From: a virus
IMG/VR virus record: IMGVR_UViG_3300009146_000002
Coordinates: 1 to 64,000 of that record
Direction: 5' to 3' (one strand)
DNA length: 64,000 nucleotides
In this document: piece by piece, positions 8,551 to 19,064 of the stretch
How the letters are laid out: the number at the start of each line of letters is the position of its first letter
Numbering within the stretch: position 1 is the first letter of the stretch
Notes under the pieces: model-generated
Told to the model about the DNA's origin: nothing
Seen by the model: the letters and a program-made list of their open reading frames with translations, nothing else
The model's database searches: none
Translations under genes and position numbers: made by a program

Positions 8551-11500
8551 TGGCCGAACAGATCAGCCGCCGCGCGCAGAACGTCACCGACGCCAAGTTC
8601 GAGGGGGCGTTCGAGACGCAGATCGTGCGCTTCGGCTCGGGCTCGCTCAACCTCAAGGACTCGCTCGACACGCTCGAAGGCTGGGCGCGCCACACCAACG
8701 TCTGGCACGAGTCAGAAGGCGAGGCGACCGCGCGCCCCGGGCAGACCTCGCTCGCCACCCACGGCAGCGGCACGACCTGCCACTCCATCCGCAAGCTGCG
8801 CGATCCCAACAGCGCCGCCACCACCCGCCTGTGGGGCGTCGGTACCACGCTCCACCGCGGGCGCGACGGCGCGACCACCTCGATCGCCACCGGCTTCAGC
8901 GGCGACCCGCTGGCGCTCCTCCCGCACCGGCCGCCGCTCTCGGGCGAGCCGTGGATGTTCGTCGGCGACCGCCTCAAGATGGTGAAGGTCCGCGCCGACG
9001 GCCTCACGCTCCCGATCGGCCTGCCGGCCCCCGGGACGCCCGACACCGCGCTCCACACCGAGTACCGCACCGGCATCGCGATGTGCGAGGCGGGCGACAG
9101 CACCGCGGCGGCCGCCTGGGTGCCGGCGCCCGGGACGACCTCGGCGGGTGAACCGACCAGCACGCCCCTAGCCGCCACCGCCGACTTCGGCATCGCGCCC
9201 AGCGGCAGCGAGTCGATCTACTGCGTCACCGATCCGGGGCCGCTCCCCGAGCCCGAGCCCGGGGCGGGCGGCGTCGCCTACGACTCCTGGTGGGGGGTGC
9301 CGGTCGACCGCAACCTGACCACCGTGACCGAGGTCGGCGGGAGCGACACCCGGCCGGCGACCGATGACGACCTCATCCACATCTCGATGAAGACGTCGTC
9401 GCCGGCCGAGCTGGCGGAGATCCGCCTGTATCTCGTCTGCGCCGCCACCTTCGACCCGCTCATCCTGCCGGGCCTCGGGGAGGCTAACCAGGATGCCTAC
9501 GTCAAGGCGTTCCGCCCGAACGACTACGTGCAGTTCGTGCAGGCGGCCCAGGCGCAGATCGACGCGGCCGAGTCGGCGCGCATCCACGCGCTGCGCGACC
9601 GCGACAGCCAGGCGCGCGGCTTCGACGACGTGCGCGGCAGCTGGGCCACCCAGCGCGAGATCAGCGACCCGGCTCGCGCGCAATCCTTCCAGATTGGGCT
9701 GGGCGCGCACCAGTGGTTCAGCTACGGCCTGACCGGCTCGCCCTTCCGTCGCGGCGACTTCCAGCGCATCGGCTCGACCCCCGGCCGCAACTGGTCGACG
9801 ATCACCGGCGTCATCGTCTACCTGCGCACGATGCCCGGGACCGGCCCCATCGCCATCGGCGTCGACGACATCTACCTGACCGGCGGCTGGGGCCCGGACA
9901 CGGCCGAGGCTGGCGCACAGCCCTACGACTACCGGGCCACGCACTACGACCCGCGCACCGGCTGTGAGAGTAACGGCAGCGAGGAGCAGGAGACGCTGGT
10001 CGTCATCGACCCGCTCCGCCGCGCCGTCGACGTCACCCCGCCCGCCTTCGGCGACGCGGCGGTGCGTCAGCGCATCTACCGGCGCGGCGGCTCGCTCATC
10101 GACGACTGGTACTACTGCGGCGAGAACGACGGCGACGGCGCGACCTTCGTCGACGGCCTGCACGACTCGGAGATCGTGGCGGCCGGCATCCTCCCGACCG
10201 ACCACTACCAGCCGGTGCCCACCATCGACGATGCCACCGGCGACACGGTCCTGGCGCAGCCGGTCCCGTCGCTCTGGGGGCCGGTCGACGGGCTGCTCTT
10301 CGCCTGCGGCGATCCGCACCGCCCCGGGCATGTCTACTACTGCGTTGGCGGCCAGCCCGACCACTGGTCGGCCTCGGGGAACGTCGAAGTCTGCGCGCCC
10401 TCCGAAGAGCTGATGAACGGCGGCGTCGCCGGCCACCAGGCGTTCGTCTTCAGTCGCTCGCGGATGTACTTCCTCTACCCGAACCTCTCGGGCAGCGAAG
10501 GCGTCACCGCCGCGCCCGCGCTCTGCACGCGCGGCCTCCTGGGCCGCTGGTCCTACTGCACCGGCCCGGGCGGGCTCATCTTCTTCGTCGCCGAGGATGG
10601 CGTCTTCGCGACCTCGGGCGGGCCGGAGGAGTGGCTGTCGGAGGCGATCAACCCGCTCTTCTACGGCACGGCGGTCAACGGCTACGCCCCGATCGACAAG
10701 AGCCTGACGACCTCCATCCGCTTGACCTGCTGGGAGAACGACCTCTTCTTCCTCTACCAGGACACGGGCGGCGCCTACCAGGTGCTGGTCTTCTCGATCC
10801 TGCAGAAGTTCTGGCGCCACTACCGCTTCGGCCAGCCGCCCGCCGTCGTCCAGGGCGAGGACGAGCCCATCCTCCTCTTCGGCGGCCACCTCACCGGCGC
10901 CAGCTACACGCACGACGGCACCTCGGACGCCGGCCTGCCCATCGCCTGCACGATCCGCACGGGCTCAGCCTCGGGCGGCCGGCGCGAAGAGAAGCTCTAC
11001 GGCGACATCTTCCTCGACGCCGACCCGGGCGCCGCGTCGATCGACGTGCAGGTGTACCTGAACGAGGAGACGCATATCGATCTTCCGATCCCGGTCAGCT
11101 CGGCCGTCGCCGGCCGGCAGCGCTTCCTGCTCGACCCCTTCGGCGTCAACCCGCAGAAGGCGCACTCGATCGCCACCGAGCTGCGGTGGTCGACCGCCGG
11201 CGCGCCGCCGACGATCTTCCAGCTTGGCTACGCGATGACGCTCCAGCCCGACATCACCAACAAGCGGGTGACCAACTGGGACGACCTGAACAGCCCCGAC
11301 GAAGTCTGGCTCACCGGCGTGACGCTCGACTGCGATACGGGCGGGGCGGACAAGACGATCCTGGTCGAGCGCGACTTCCACGGCGAGCGGATCCTGGTCG
11401 ACACGCTCACGGTCAACTCAACCAACCGGCACAAGTTCAAGTTCAGCTGGCCGGCGGTGCCCGCCAACATGGTGCGCCTGCGGCCCGACGCGATCGACTG

Positions 11501-12560
11501 CGCGACCTGGATCCTCTACCGCGCCGACTGGATCTACGTCCAGGAGCCGCCGCGCATCGCGCACTGGGACATCCACTTCGAGAACGCCTGGGACCAGTAC
11601 TACACGGGCCTCGACCTCTACTGCGACACGGGCGGCGCCGAGAAGTTCATCGAGGTCTGGGTCGACGAGGTCCGCCTCACGCATCCGCACACCGGCGAGA
11701 CGTTCTGGCGCGTGACCGCCAACGGGCGCAAGACGGTCCACCTGACCCTCCCCTGGGGCCGGGGCCATGTCTTCCGCTTCCTGGCGATCGACGAGAACGC
11801 CGGCCTGCTCTACACGCACCGGTGGCACCTCCAGGCTGAGCCGTCCGAGCAGGCCAACTGGAACCAGAACTTCAGCATCCTGGGTACCCGCGCCGACAAG
11901 TGGCTGAAGGCGGTCATCTTCGAGTGCGACACGTACGGCGCCGACAAGCAGGTCCAGATCGAAGTCGACGGCACGGTCGTCGAGACGCTCACGGTGAACA
12001 CCACCGGCCGCCGCGTCGTGCAGCTCGCCCTCAACCAGCAGGCGCTCGGGCGCGTCTGGCGCATGTTCCCGGTCGACGCCTTCCCGGGCCGGCTCTACTC
12101 GGCCGAGCCGCTCTTCGATGAGGAGCCGTTCCAGCTCGACCGCTGGGAGACGCAGGAGACCAACCACGGGCTGCCCGGCTGGTTCTACCCGCTCTACGGG
12201 CACCTCACCATGAAGTCGACCGCCGACGTCACGCTCACCACCACCGTGCAGCACAACCAGGTGGGCGGGACGACGATGCATAGCTATGTCATCCCGGCCA
12301 CCGGCGGGCAGAAGCAGCGGCGCTTCCTGAACGGCTTCCAGGCGGTCAAGGGCGTGCTGATCAAGTACGTCCTGACCTCGCCCAACCCGTTCTGGCTCTA
12401 CCGCGACGAGACGACGCTCGTCATCCAGCCCTGGGGCGCGGCGCGCGCCATCACCGTGTCGCCCTTCGGCAACGACGATCTCGACCCCTCCCGGCCCATG
12501 ACGCACGCGGTCCTGGCCGCGCAGGCCAGCGGGGGCGCGCCAGGCGGGGAGGCGGGCTAG
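8550..12560 (+). CDS. Very large tail hub/tip protein with three C-terminal repeats
   Basis: 1336 residues. N-terminal ~750 residues resemble phage tail-stopper/hub proteins with propeller-like blades (RFGSGSLNLKDSLDTLEGW, RLTCWENDLFFLYQ, ILQKFWRHYRFGQPP). From about residue 900 there are three successive beta units, each with an LxCDTGGADK-type motif (TLDCDTGGADKTILVE, DLYCDTGGAEKFIEVW, IFECDTYGADKQVQIE) followed by a TLTVN/RKTVHL strand. The module is likely surface-exposed at the tail tip. Function is inferred from size, position and repeat pattern. Confidence 0.55.
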   Translation: MAEQISRRAQNVTDAKFEGAFETQIVRFGSGSLNLKDSLDTLEGWARHTNVWHESEGEATARPGQTSLATHGSGTTCHSIRKLRDPNSAATTRLWGVGTTLHRGRDGATTSIATGFSGDPLALLPHRPPLSGEPWMFVGDRLKMVKVRADGLTLPIGLPAPGTPDTALHTEYRTGIAMCEAGDSTAAAAWVPAPGTTSAGEPTSTPLAATADFGIAPSGSESIYCVTDPGPLPEPEPGAGGVAYDSWWGVPVDRNLTTVTEVGGSDTRPATDDDLIHISMKTSSPAELAEIRLYLVCAATFDPLILPGLGEANQDAYVKAFRPNDYVQFVQAAQAQIDAAESARIHALRDRDSQARGFDDVRGSWATQREISDPARAQSFQIGLGAHQWFSYGLTGSPFRRGDFQRIGSTPGRNWSTITGVIVYLRTMPGTGPIAIGVDDIYLTGGWGPDTAEAGAQPYDYRATHYDPRTGCESNGSEEQETLVVIDPLRRAVDVTPPAFGDAAVRQRIYRRGGSLIDDWYYCGENDGDGATFVDGLHDSEIVAAGILPTDHYQPVPTIDDATGDTVLAQPVPSLWGPVDGLLFACGDPHRPGHVYYCVGGQPDHWSASGNVEVCAPSEELMNGGVAGHQAFVFSRSRMYFLYPNLSGSEGVTAAPALCTRGLLGRWSYCTGPGGLIFFVAEDGVFATSGGPEEWLSEAINPLFYGTAVNGYAPIDKSLTTSIRLTCWENDLFFLYQDTGGAYQVLVFSILQKFWRHYRFGQPPAVVQGEDEPILLFGGHLTGASYTHDGTSDAGLPIACTIRTGSASGGRREEKLYGDIFLDADPGAASIDVQVYLNEETHIDLPIPVSSAVAGRQRFLLDPFGVNPQKAHSIATELRWSTAGAPPTIFQLGYAMTLQPDITNKRVTNWDDLNSPDEVWLTGVTLDCDTGGADKTILVERDFHGERILVDTLTVNSTNRHKFKFSWPAVPANMVRLRPDAIDCATWILYRADWIYVQEPPRIAHWDIHFENAWDQYYTGLDLYCDTGGAEKFIEVWVDEVRLTHPHTGETFWRVTANGRKTVHLTLPWGRGHVFRFLAIDENAGLLYTHRWHLQAEPSEQANWNQNFSILGTRADKWLKAVIFECDTYGADKQVQIEVDGTVVETLTVNTTGRRVVQLALNQQALGRVWRMFPVDAFPGRLYSAEPLFDEEPFQLDRWETQETNHGLPGWFYPLYGHLTMKSTADVTLTTTVQHNQVGGTTMHSYVIPATGGQKQRRFLNGFQAVKGVLIKYVLTSPNPFWLYRDETTLVIQPWGAARAITVSPFGNDDLDPSRPMTHAVLAAQASGGAPGGEAG

Positions 12561-12563
12561 CGC

Positions 12564-15029
12564 GTGCCCTACATCAACAGCGTCGGCAGCGTGTGCCACG
12601 GGGTGGGGGGCGGCAACGCCCACCTCAACAACGTGGCGTTCTCGCCGGGGGCGGTCCTCGGCTGGATGAACGACACCACGGTGGCGTTCACCAACGCGAG
12701 CGACAGCTACCTGGTCTCGAAGTACGACGTCCCGACGACCACGATCACGCGCCTCACCCCGAACGCCTCCGCGAACAACGGCGGCGCGGGGGGCAACCAC
12801 GCCGCCTGGTGGCTGGCGCCGGCGGGGACGGCGGGGCTCTACGCGACGACGGGCCTCCGCCTGCCGTCGGCGGGGATGCTGGCGATGGGGCCCGACGGGG
12901 CCATCGCCTACAAGCCGAGCTACAGCTCCAGCGGCCCGACGCGCGTCCGCGAACTCTCCGGCGCCGACTGGCAGCTCACCCCCAACCACGCCTACGCGCT
13001 GCAGCTGCTCGGCGCGGGACGCGCGATCTGGATCGACAGCGTCCTGGGCCTGCGGACGATCGGCATCCCGACACCGGCCGTCCTGGCTGGTCCGATCGGC
13101 TTCCCCTATGCCTTCCTGATCGGCGGCGTGTGGTGGATCGGGTACTGGAGCGAGCTGAACGGCACGGTCATGCATCCGTTCACCACCCCGAACCTCGACC
13201 ACGTCCTGGTCCCGGCGGGCGTGGACAACTGGCCAGCCTTCCGCGCGCTCAGCAACAACACCGTCCGCTTCGCCTGGTCGAGCACCGAAGCCGAGCAGGC
13301 CGGCCAGATCACCGCCACCACGATCACGATCGCGGGCGTGCCCTCGGGGCCGACCGGGCCGGTCACCGGGGGCGGCGGGCCCGCGCACTGGCCAGTCGTC
13401 TTCCCCGACGGCCTGGTCGCGCGCGTCGAGGCGTCGCAGGCGGGCGGCGCAGCGACCGTCACCTTCGGCAGTGACGCGCCGATTGCCCTGCCCTCGCACG
13501 GCCTCTATCCGGTGGGCGCGATCATCTCGGGCGTCCACACGATCATCCTGCAGTCGAACGATGACATCGCGCGCACCGTCACGCGCGCCGGCACCATCAC
13601 CGCGCGCGGGCCGACGTTTGGCACCGACGGCGTGTGGATCGACAACACGAACGTGATCGTCAACGTCGAGTCGGCGTCGCTCGTGCGCTACAACGGGACG
13701 CCGCAGACCCATCCCTACCCCGGCGGCCAGGGCATCGCCGAGGCTGGCAACCGCCCGTTCGCCTCCATCACCTGGATGGACACGCATCTCTCCGGTACGG
13801 TCCTCGGCCGCGCCGTCGCGCGCTGGTCGCGGGTCGGCGTCTACACCGTCGCGCAGGACGCGGCGACCGGCTACGGCGTCGTCCACGACGGCACCCAGTG
13901 GCACGTCGCGATCCCCGCCGCGCTGCTCGTCGCTCCGCGCCTCACCGTGCTCGCGAGCGACGGCAGCGCGGTGGTGACCTGCTTCCCCGGCTACGTCGTC
14001 ACCAGTGCGTCGTGGGCGACGCCCGGCGGCGGCACCGGCGGCACCGGCGAGACGCTCCCGGGCGGCGTCGGCTCGGTCGCCCCGCGCGCGCAGATCGCGC
14101 CCCGCCCCCGCCTCACGCGCCAGTACCCGCACGTCGACGCCATCACTGACTGGCGCGCGCAGCAGACCTCGCGCCTGCTGTGGGACCGGGTGTTCGATCT
14201 CGAAGAGCGGCTGCAGGCCTCCGAGCAGACGGCGGGGGATCTTGTGCCCATCTCAAACTCGCAGGACGCTTACCTCGCCTCGCTTCAGGCGCTGTCGGGC
14301 GAGGCGCTCACGCTGGCGCAGATCACGCGGAGCCAGCTGGAGTCCGCCGCCGGCGCGGGGAACCTGCCGGCGCAGGCGCCCAATATGTTCGCCACCGTCC
14401 AGGCGCGCCTGACGGCGGGCGTCCCGGGCGGCGGCACCTGGGATCTGACGGTGCAGCTCGGGCCGACCGGGCAGAGCAAGTTCGTCGAGGCGGTGGTCGA
14501 TGACCTGCACGCGATCGATGTGCGCTGGGGGCATGTGCATAAGTCGGGCGGGCAGAACGGGTCGGTCGAGACGGGCGGGGACGGGCACGCCGTCGATGCG
14601 ATCAACTGGAAGAACCCCGACGGGGTGACCGCCGAGGTGTACGACATCGTCAGCGGTGGCGGGGCGATCCAGTGGCTGTTCCAGAACCGGGACACCGACG
14701 CGCTGGCGCGGTGGAAGTATCCGGCCTCGGGCGTCCCGATCGGCGGGCCGCTGGGCGGGTCGGCGAGTAACCCCATCATCGCCATGAGCAGCGTGCCGGC
14801 GAACATCGAGGCGTCGGTCGCGGCCAGCATGGCGTGGTACGTGGCGAACACCACCGGGCCGAGTAACCCGAGCGCGGCCTACTGGGTCGGGCTGGCGAGC
14901 ACGCCCACCGCCTTCAGCAACGGGAAGTGGTACCTGGGCTGGAACAAGTACTGGGAAGACCGGATGAGCCCGACCAACACGGGCAGTGCGGATCCGAACG
15001 GCGGCGGGCTGCCCGCCGTGCATACCTGA
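12564..15029 (+). CDS. Large tail fibre/tip protein
   Basis: 821 codons with GTG start, 3 bases after the upstream stop. Residues ~1-460 look like a propeller or blade-repeat region (repeated GYWSEL, LSNNTVRFAWSS, DGVWIDNTNVIV). A helical linker follows (WDRVFDLEERLQASEQ, ~530-550). The C-terminal module contains WGHVHKSGGQNGS and ends GGGLPAVHT. Likely host-recognition fibre. No depolymerase motif recognised. Confidence 0.5.
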   Translation: MPYINSVGSVCHGVGGGNAHLNNVAFSPGAVLGWMNDTTVAFTNASDSYLVSKYDVPTTTITRLTPNASANNGGAGGNHAAWWLAPAGTAGLYATTGLRLPSAGMLAMGPDGAIAYKPSYSSSGPTRVRELSGADWQLTPNHAYALQLLGAGRAIWIDSVLGLRTIGIPTPAVLAGPIGFPYAFLIGGVWWIGYWSELNGTVMHPFTTPNLDHVLVPAGVDNWPAFRALSNNTVRFAWSSTEAEQAGQITATTITIAGVPSGPTGPVTGGGGPAHWPVVFPDGLVARVEASQAGGAATVTFGSDAPIALPSHGLYPVGAIISGVHTIILQSNDDIARTVTRAGTITARGPTFGTDGVWIDNTNVIVNVESASLVRYNGTPQTHPYPGGQGIAEAGNRPFASITWMDTHLSGTVLGRAVARWSRVGVYTVAQDAATGYGVVHDGTQWHVAIPAALLVAPRLTVLASDGSAVVTCFPGYVVTSASWATPGGGTGGTGETLPGGVGSVAPRAQIAPRPRLTRQYPHVDAITDWRAQQTSRLLWDRVFDLEERLQASEQTAGDLVPISNSQDAYLASLQALSGEALTLAQITRSQLESAAGAGNLPAQAPNMFATVQARLTAGVPGGGTWDLTVQLGPTGQSKFVEAVVDDLHAIDVRWGHVHKSGGQNGSVETGGDGHAVDAINWKNPDGVTAEVYDIVSGGGAIQWLFQNRDTDALARWKYPASGVPIGGPLGGSASNPIIAMSSVPANIEASVAASMAWYVANTTGPSNPSAAYWVGLASTPTAFSNGKWYLGWNKYWEDRMSPTNTGSADPNGGGLPAVHT

Positions 15030-15065
15030 GCAGCAGGCGGCAGGCAGCAGGAGCAGAAGCGAGCG

Positions 15066-16889
15066 ATGGGCTTCCTCGGCATCAAGGGCGACACCTGGAA
15101 GAAGGTCGGCAAGATCGCGCTGAAGGCCGCGCCGATCGTCGCTGCGCCCTTCACCGGGGGGCTGTCCCTGCTCGCGCTCGGGGCGACCACCGGCGCGATC
15201 TCCGGCGCGATGGACGGCGGCGGCTGGAAGGGCGCGCTGATGGGCGCGGGCCTGGGCGCCATCCCGGGCGGCGGCGGCGCGGGCGCGGCGGCCGGCGGAG
15301 TCGCCAAGGCCGGGCTGAAGGAGATTGCCAAGGGCGTCGCGAAGGGCGCGGCGACCAACTTCGCCACCGGCACGGCGACGGGGCTGGCGACCGGCCAGGG
15401 CCTGAAGAAGTCGCTCCAGGGCGGCGGGACCAGCGCGCTCACGAACTTCGGATCGACCGGCGCGAGCGGCGGCCTCAAGGGCGCGCTCACCAGTGGCGCG
15501 AAGACGGTCGGGATCAACGCCGGGCTGGGCCTCGGCGCCAAGGCGCTCGCGGGCAACGGCAACAACGCGGCCGGCCAGAACATCTACCAGAACTACCTGC
15601 CACAGCAGCAGGGATCGGCGAAGAGCTCAGGCACGTCAGGGGGCGGTATGGACTGGAAGAGTGCGCTCATCCAAGGGGGCCTCGGGGCGGCCGGCGGCGC
15701 GGCAGGCGGTGGCGGCTGGCGGGGCGCGATCCAGGGCGGCACCGGGGGCGCGGCCAACGGCCTCACCGCCCCGGGCGGCGGGGGCAGCCAGGGCGGCAGC
15801 GCCTACCCGAACTTCGTCTCGGGCGGGGCTGGCCAGGGCGGTCAGGATCCCCCCGGCACCTTCCGCTCGACCACCGTCGCCCCGCCGCAGTCGCCCGGCA
15901 ACCTGCCGCAGTACACCGGCCCGTGGGGCGCGGCGTCCACGCCCGCCGCTCAACAGGAGCAGCCGTCGGGCGACCGGCCCGCCAGCTGGGCCGAGCGCTG
16001 GGGCCCGCTCATCGCCCAGGGCGCCGGCGTGGCCGCAGGCGCGCTGGTCGGGCGGCAGGCGCAGAAGAACGCGCTGAAGCGCTCGCCTGAAGAGCAGGCC
16101 GCGCTCAAGGGTGCCCAGGGGGCGGCCAACCAGCTCGGGCGGGTCGGGGGCGAACTCACCCAGCAGGGCCAGGACTACCAGCGCAAGCCCGGGCAGTACT
16201 TCGAGACGCTCCTCAACGGCAATCGCGCCGCGATGTCGCAGGCGGTCGCCGGCCCGACCGCGCAGATCACCGGCAACTACCGGGGCGCCGAGCGCAACCT
16301 CCAGCAGCAGGGCATCCGGGGCGCGGCGCGGGACCAGGCGGCCGCCGATCTCAACCGCCAGCGCGTCAGCCAGATCGCCGGCCTGACCACCGGGATGCAG
16401 CCCTACGCGGCCGAGCAGCTCGCCAAGCTCGGGCAGGACAACATCTCGACCGGGGTCAACGCGCTGGGCCAGGGCGGCCAGCTCCACAGCGGCCTGCTCG
16501 GGCAGGGCTACACCAACCGCGTCTACTCCCGCAAGGAAGGCGCTGATACCGCCTCGGCGATCGGCGGGCTGGCGCGTGACGTCGGCGAGGTGGCCTTCAA
16601 GAAGTCGCCGGGCGGCGCGACCACGACCAAGCCGAAGACCACGACCAAGAAGACGCCCGGGCCGAACGACCTGCCCATCAACCGGGGCACGGTGCCGATG
16701 GGGCCGGGGGTCGACATCGGCAATTCGCCTGGGACGCTGCCCGTCGGCGACTACCAGGTGCCGACCGGGCCCGGTGTCTCGATCGGCACGCCGCCCCCGG
16801 CCGCGATGCCGTTCAACGTCGGCCAGGTCGACTTCTCGGGCCGGCAGACGACGCAGATGCCGTTCGCGCGCAGCAGCTACGGTTACTGA
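15066..16889 (+). CDS. Glycine/alanine-rich internal virion protein
   Basis: 607 residues. Begins GFLGIKGDTWKKVGKIALKA and runs into long Gly/Ala-rich amphipathic stretches resembling glycine zippers (GALMGAGLGAIPGGGGAGAA), then a helical middle (residues ~330-480) and a Thr/Lys/Pro-rich tail. Such proteins just upstream of transglycosylase-bearing proteins in podoviruses are ejected with DNA and can insert in membranes. Ejection protein is inference from composition and position. Confidence 0.5.
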   Translation: MGFLGIKGDTWKKVGKIALKAAPIVAAPFTGGLSLLALGATTGAISGAMDGGGWKGALMGAGLGAIPGGGGAGAAAGGVAKAGLKEIAKGVAKGAATNFATGTATGLATGQGLKKSLQGGGTSALTNFGSTGASGGLKGALTSGAKTVGINAGLGLGAKALAGNGNNAAGQNIYQNYLPQQQGSAKSSGTSGGGMDWKSALIQGGLGAAGGAAGGGGWRGAIQGGTGGAANGLTAPGGGGSQGGSAYPNFVSGGAGQGGQDPPGTFRSTTVAPPQSPGNLPQYTGPWGAASTPAAQQEQPSGDRPASWAERWGPLIAQGAGVAAGALVGRQAQKNALKRSPEEQAALKGAQGAANQLGRVGGELTQQGQDYQRKPGQYFETLLNGNRAAMSQAVAGPTAQITGNYRGAERNLQQQGIRGAARDQAAADLNRQRVSQIAGLTTGMQPYAAEQLAKLGQDNISTGVNALGQGGQLHSGLLGQGYTNRVYSRKEGADTASAIGGLARDVGEVAFKKSPGGATTTKPKTTTKKTPGPNDLPINRGTVPMGPGVDIGNSPGTLPVGDYQVPTGPGVSIGTPPPAAMPFNVGQVDFSGRQTTQMPFARSSYGY

Positions 16890-16901
16890 AGGAGCACACA
16901 G

Positions 16902-19055
16902 ATGGGCTGGCTAGAGGGGGTGCTCACCGGGTACGCCGACCGCCACTACGAGATCCAGAAGGAGAAGATGCGCGAGGCTCAGGTCGCGGCCGAGCGGGAG
17001 GGGCGTGTCTACCAGGCGCTGCTCAACTCGGGCGACGACGAGCTGAAGGCGCTCGCCGGCGCCGGCATCCTCGACCTGGCCAACCCCCGCCGCCGGAAGG
17101 GCGGCATCGCCGGCTGGATGGGCGAGATCGAACAGTCGCCCTACCTGGAGATGATCCGGCGGGTGCAACAGCGTCCGGTGGACGACCCCGAGGCCGGCGG
17201 CTCGGCGCCCCCGACCCCGTCGATCCCGACGGCCGGCTCGGTCCCGGGCCAGCCCTCGGCCGCGCTCCCCGAGAAGGCGCTGACGGAAGGTGGGACCGGC
17301 ATCGCGCCGACCCCTGCGCCGATCCCCGGCAGCGTCGCGCCGCCCCGGCCGCAGGCGAGCTTCGCACCTGGGGTCGACGCGGGGAGCGGCGCCACCTCGC
17401 CGCCCGTCAGTTTCGCGCCGCCGACGCCTCCGGGGGTCCAGGCCGCGCAAGCCGCCGGCGCCGCCCCGCCCCAGGCGGGCCCGTCGATGGCGCCCGCCGG
17501 AGGCCCGCCGCCGCCGCCCCCCGCCGGGCCGGTCCCGACGCCCGGGCAGGTCGGGCGCGGGCAGCCCGGGGCCGTCACCCAGGCCGTCGGGCCCCAGGCG
17601 CCCGTGCCCTCGTCCCGCACGACGCTCCGGCCGATCTTCCCCACCCAGTCGGAGCTCACGCAGCAGGACGCGGTCGCTCGGGCGGCCGGGACGGACCTGG
17701 GCGAGCAGCAGAGCTACATCCGGGTCGCCCGCGCGCAGGGGCTGTCCGACGCCGAAGGCCTGCAGATGTGGGCGGAAGCCCAGATGAAGGCGCGCGGCGG
17801 CGCAGGAGCCGCCAGCCCCTACGCCTGGCGCACGATGGAGTACACCGATGCGCAGGGCAACAGGAAGCGCATCCTGGCCCGCACCAACCGGACGACCGGC
17901 GCGATTGAAGACGTCAACGGGCAGCCGCTCCCAGCCAACGCGCAGCCGGTCACCCCCGGCCTCTACCCAGCCGAGGTGGCGGCGCGTCGGCAGGCGCAGA
18001 ACCCGCTGCTCTGGAACCAGGCGCTGACCCAGGCCCGATCCGTGCTCGGGGTGAACGCCACGGCCGAGGAGGTCATCGACTTCGCCGACCAGCTGTTCAC
18101 CCAGTCGCAGTCGATGGCGCCGACCGGGTCGGGTGGGGCCGTCGCCCCGCCGCCGACGACGGTCCCGCCGCCGGGGGGTGCGCCGCCGGTCGCCCCCGGC
18201 GCGACGCCCCAGCCTGGCGAGAAGACGTTCGCCCAGAACCCGGCCGGCGCCCCCCCGGCCAGCGCCACGGCGCCCGAGGCCGCCCCGCCGGCGACCCCCG
18301 TCGCCCCACCGTCGCCGACCGCCCCCGGCACGCCCGGCGCGGCGCTCAAGGAGGGGCTGGCGGCCTCGGGCGCGGGCAACAGCCTCACCCGCCGCCGCGA
18401 CGAAGGCCGCCCGGCGACCTCCCCCGAGAAGGACATCCTCGGGTTCTACCTGCGCGCCCGCCAGCCGATGGACGCCATCATGGCGCCGGACAAGGAGACG
18501 GGGCTGAGCGTTGAGGACCGGATCGCCAGCCAGCCGCTCGGCCAGCAGCTGGCGCGGCGGTTCACGCCCGACACGTTCGACTTCCTGCTGGGCGCCGATG
18601 CACAGCTCTACAAGACCGCCTCCGAGCGCTTCACCGAAGCCCGTGTGCGGCGGGTGTCCGGCGCCACGATCCGCCCCGACGAGTACGAGATGGATCGGAA
18701 GCTGTTCTTCGCCCAGCCGGGGGACACCAAGGAGCGCATCGCCGAGAAGCGACGCCAGCGCGAGGCGGAGCTGGACGCGGCGGTGTTCGCGTCCGGGCCG
18801 GCCTACAACGAGTACTTCAAGCAGCCCTACACGCCGTCGTTCATGCGGGAGGATCCGCGCGTGGTCGGGCGGCTCCCTCCCGCGATGCCGCCGCCGCCGG
18901 TCAACCGCGCCGTGCCCCGGCCGCCCAGCGGACTACCCACGCCGGTGCCCTCGCACGGGGCCGCGCCGCCTCCCCCGCCCGCGGCGGCTGGAGCCCCGGC
19001 CGGCACGCCGACCTCCGTCTTCCGTGACGGCAAGTGGTACATCGTCATCCAGTGA
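16902..19055 (+). CDS. Proline-rich internal virion protein
   Basis: 717 residues with AAGGAGC ribosome site before ATG 16902. The N-terminus (GWLEGVLTGYADRHYEIQ, REGRVYQALLNSGDDELKA) is helical and of a type common in podovirus internal proteins. Residues ~90-230 and ~400-500 are extremely Pro/Ala/Gly-rich linkers. Between and after them are helical blocks (QSYIRVARAQGLSDAEGLQ; DFLLGADAQLYKTASER). Likely an ejection protein or tail-core component. No enzymatic motif. Confidence 0.5.
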   Translation: MGWLEGVLTGYADRHYEIQKEKMREAQVAAEREGRVYQALLNSGDDELKALAGAGILDLANPRRRKGGIAGWMGEIEQSPYLEMIRRVQQRPVDDPEAGGSAPPTPSIPTAGSVPGQPSAALPEKALTEGGTGIAPTPAPIPGSVAPPRPQASFAPGVDAGSGATSPPVSFAPPTPPGVQAAQAAGAAPPQAGPSMAPAGGPPPPPPAGPVPTPGQVGRGQPGAVTQAVGPQAPVPSSRTTLRPIFPTQSELTQQDAVARAAGTDLGEQQSYIRVARAQGLSDAEGLQMWAEAQMKARGGAGAASPYAWRTMEYTDAQGNRKRILARTNRTTGAIEDVNGQPLPANAQPVTPGLYPAEVAARRQAQNPLLWNQALTQARSVLGVNATAEEVIDFADQLFTQSQSMAPTGSGGAVAPPPTTVPPPGGAPPVAPGATPQPGEKTFAQNPAGAPPASATAPEAAPPATPVAPPSPTAPGTPGAALKEGLAASGAGNSLTRRRDEGRPATSPEKDILGFYLRARQPMDAIMAPDKETGLSVEDRIASQPLGQQLARRFTPDTFDFLLGADAQLYKTASERFTEARVRRVSGATIRPDEYEMDRKLFFAQPGDTKERIAEKRRQREAELDAAVFASGPAYNEYFKQPYTPSFMREDPRVVGRLPPAMPPPPVNRAVPRPPSGLPTPVPSHGAAPPPPPAAAGAPAGTPTSVFRDGKWYIVIQ

Positions 19056-19064
19056 GTCCCGCCG

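Noticed and set aside
11074-11082. GCATATCG as another palindrome site
   Set aside because: One half differs and the flanks do not match the other sites; it encodes His-Ile in a coding region without further support.
11418-14132. 904-residue minus-strand ORF
   Set aside because: Antisense of two convincing tail genes, biased to Arg/Asp/Val with no domain; long only because GC-rich frames lack stops.
15240-15800. Repetitive GGCGCG-rich DNA as a possible CRISPR or tandem array
   Set aside because: The repetition reflects Gly/Ala codons of the zipper-like protein; there are no constant repeats with unique spacers. No CRISPR array was seen anywhere.
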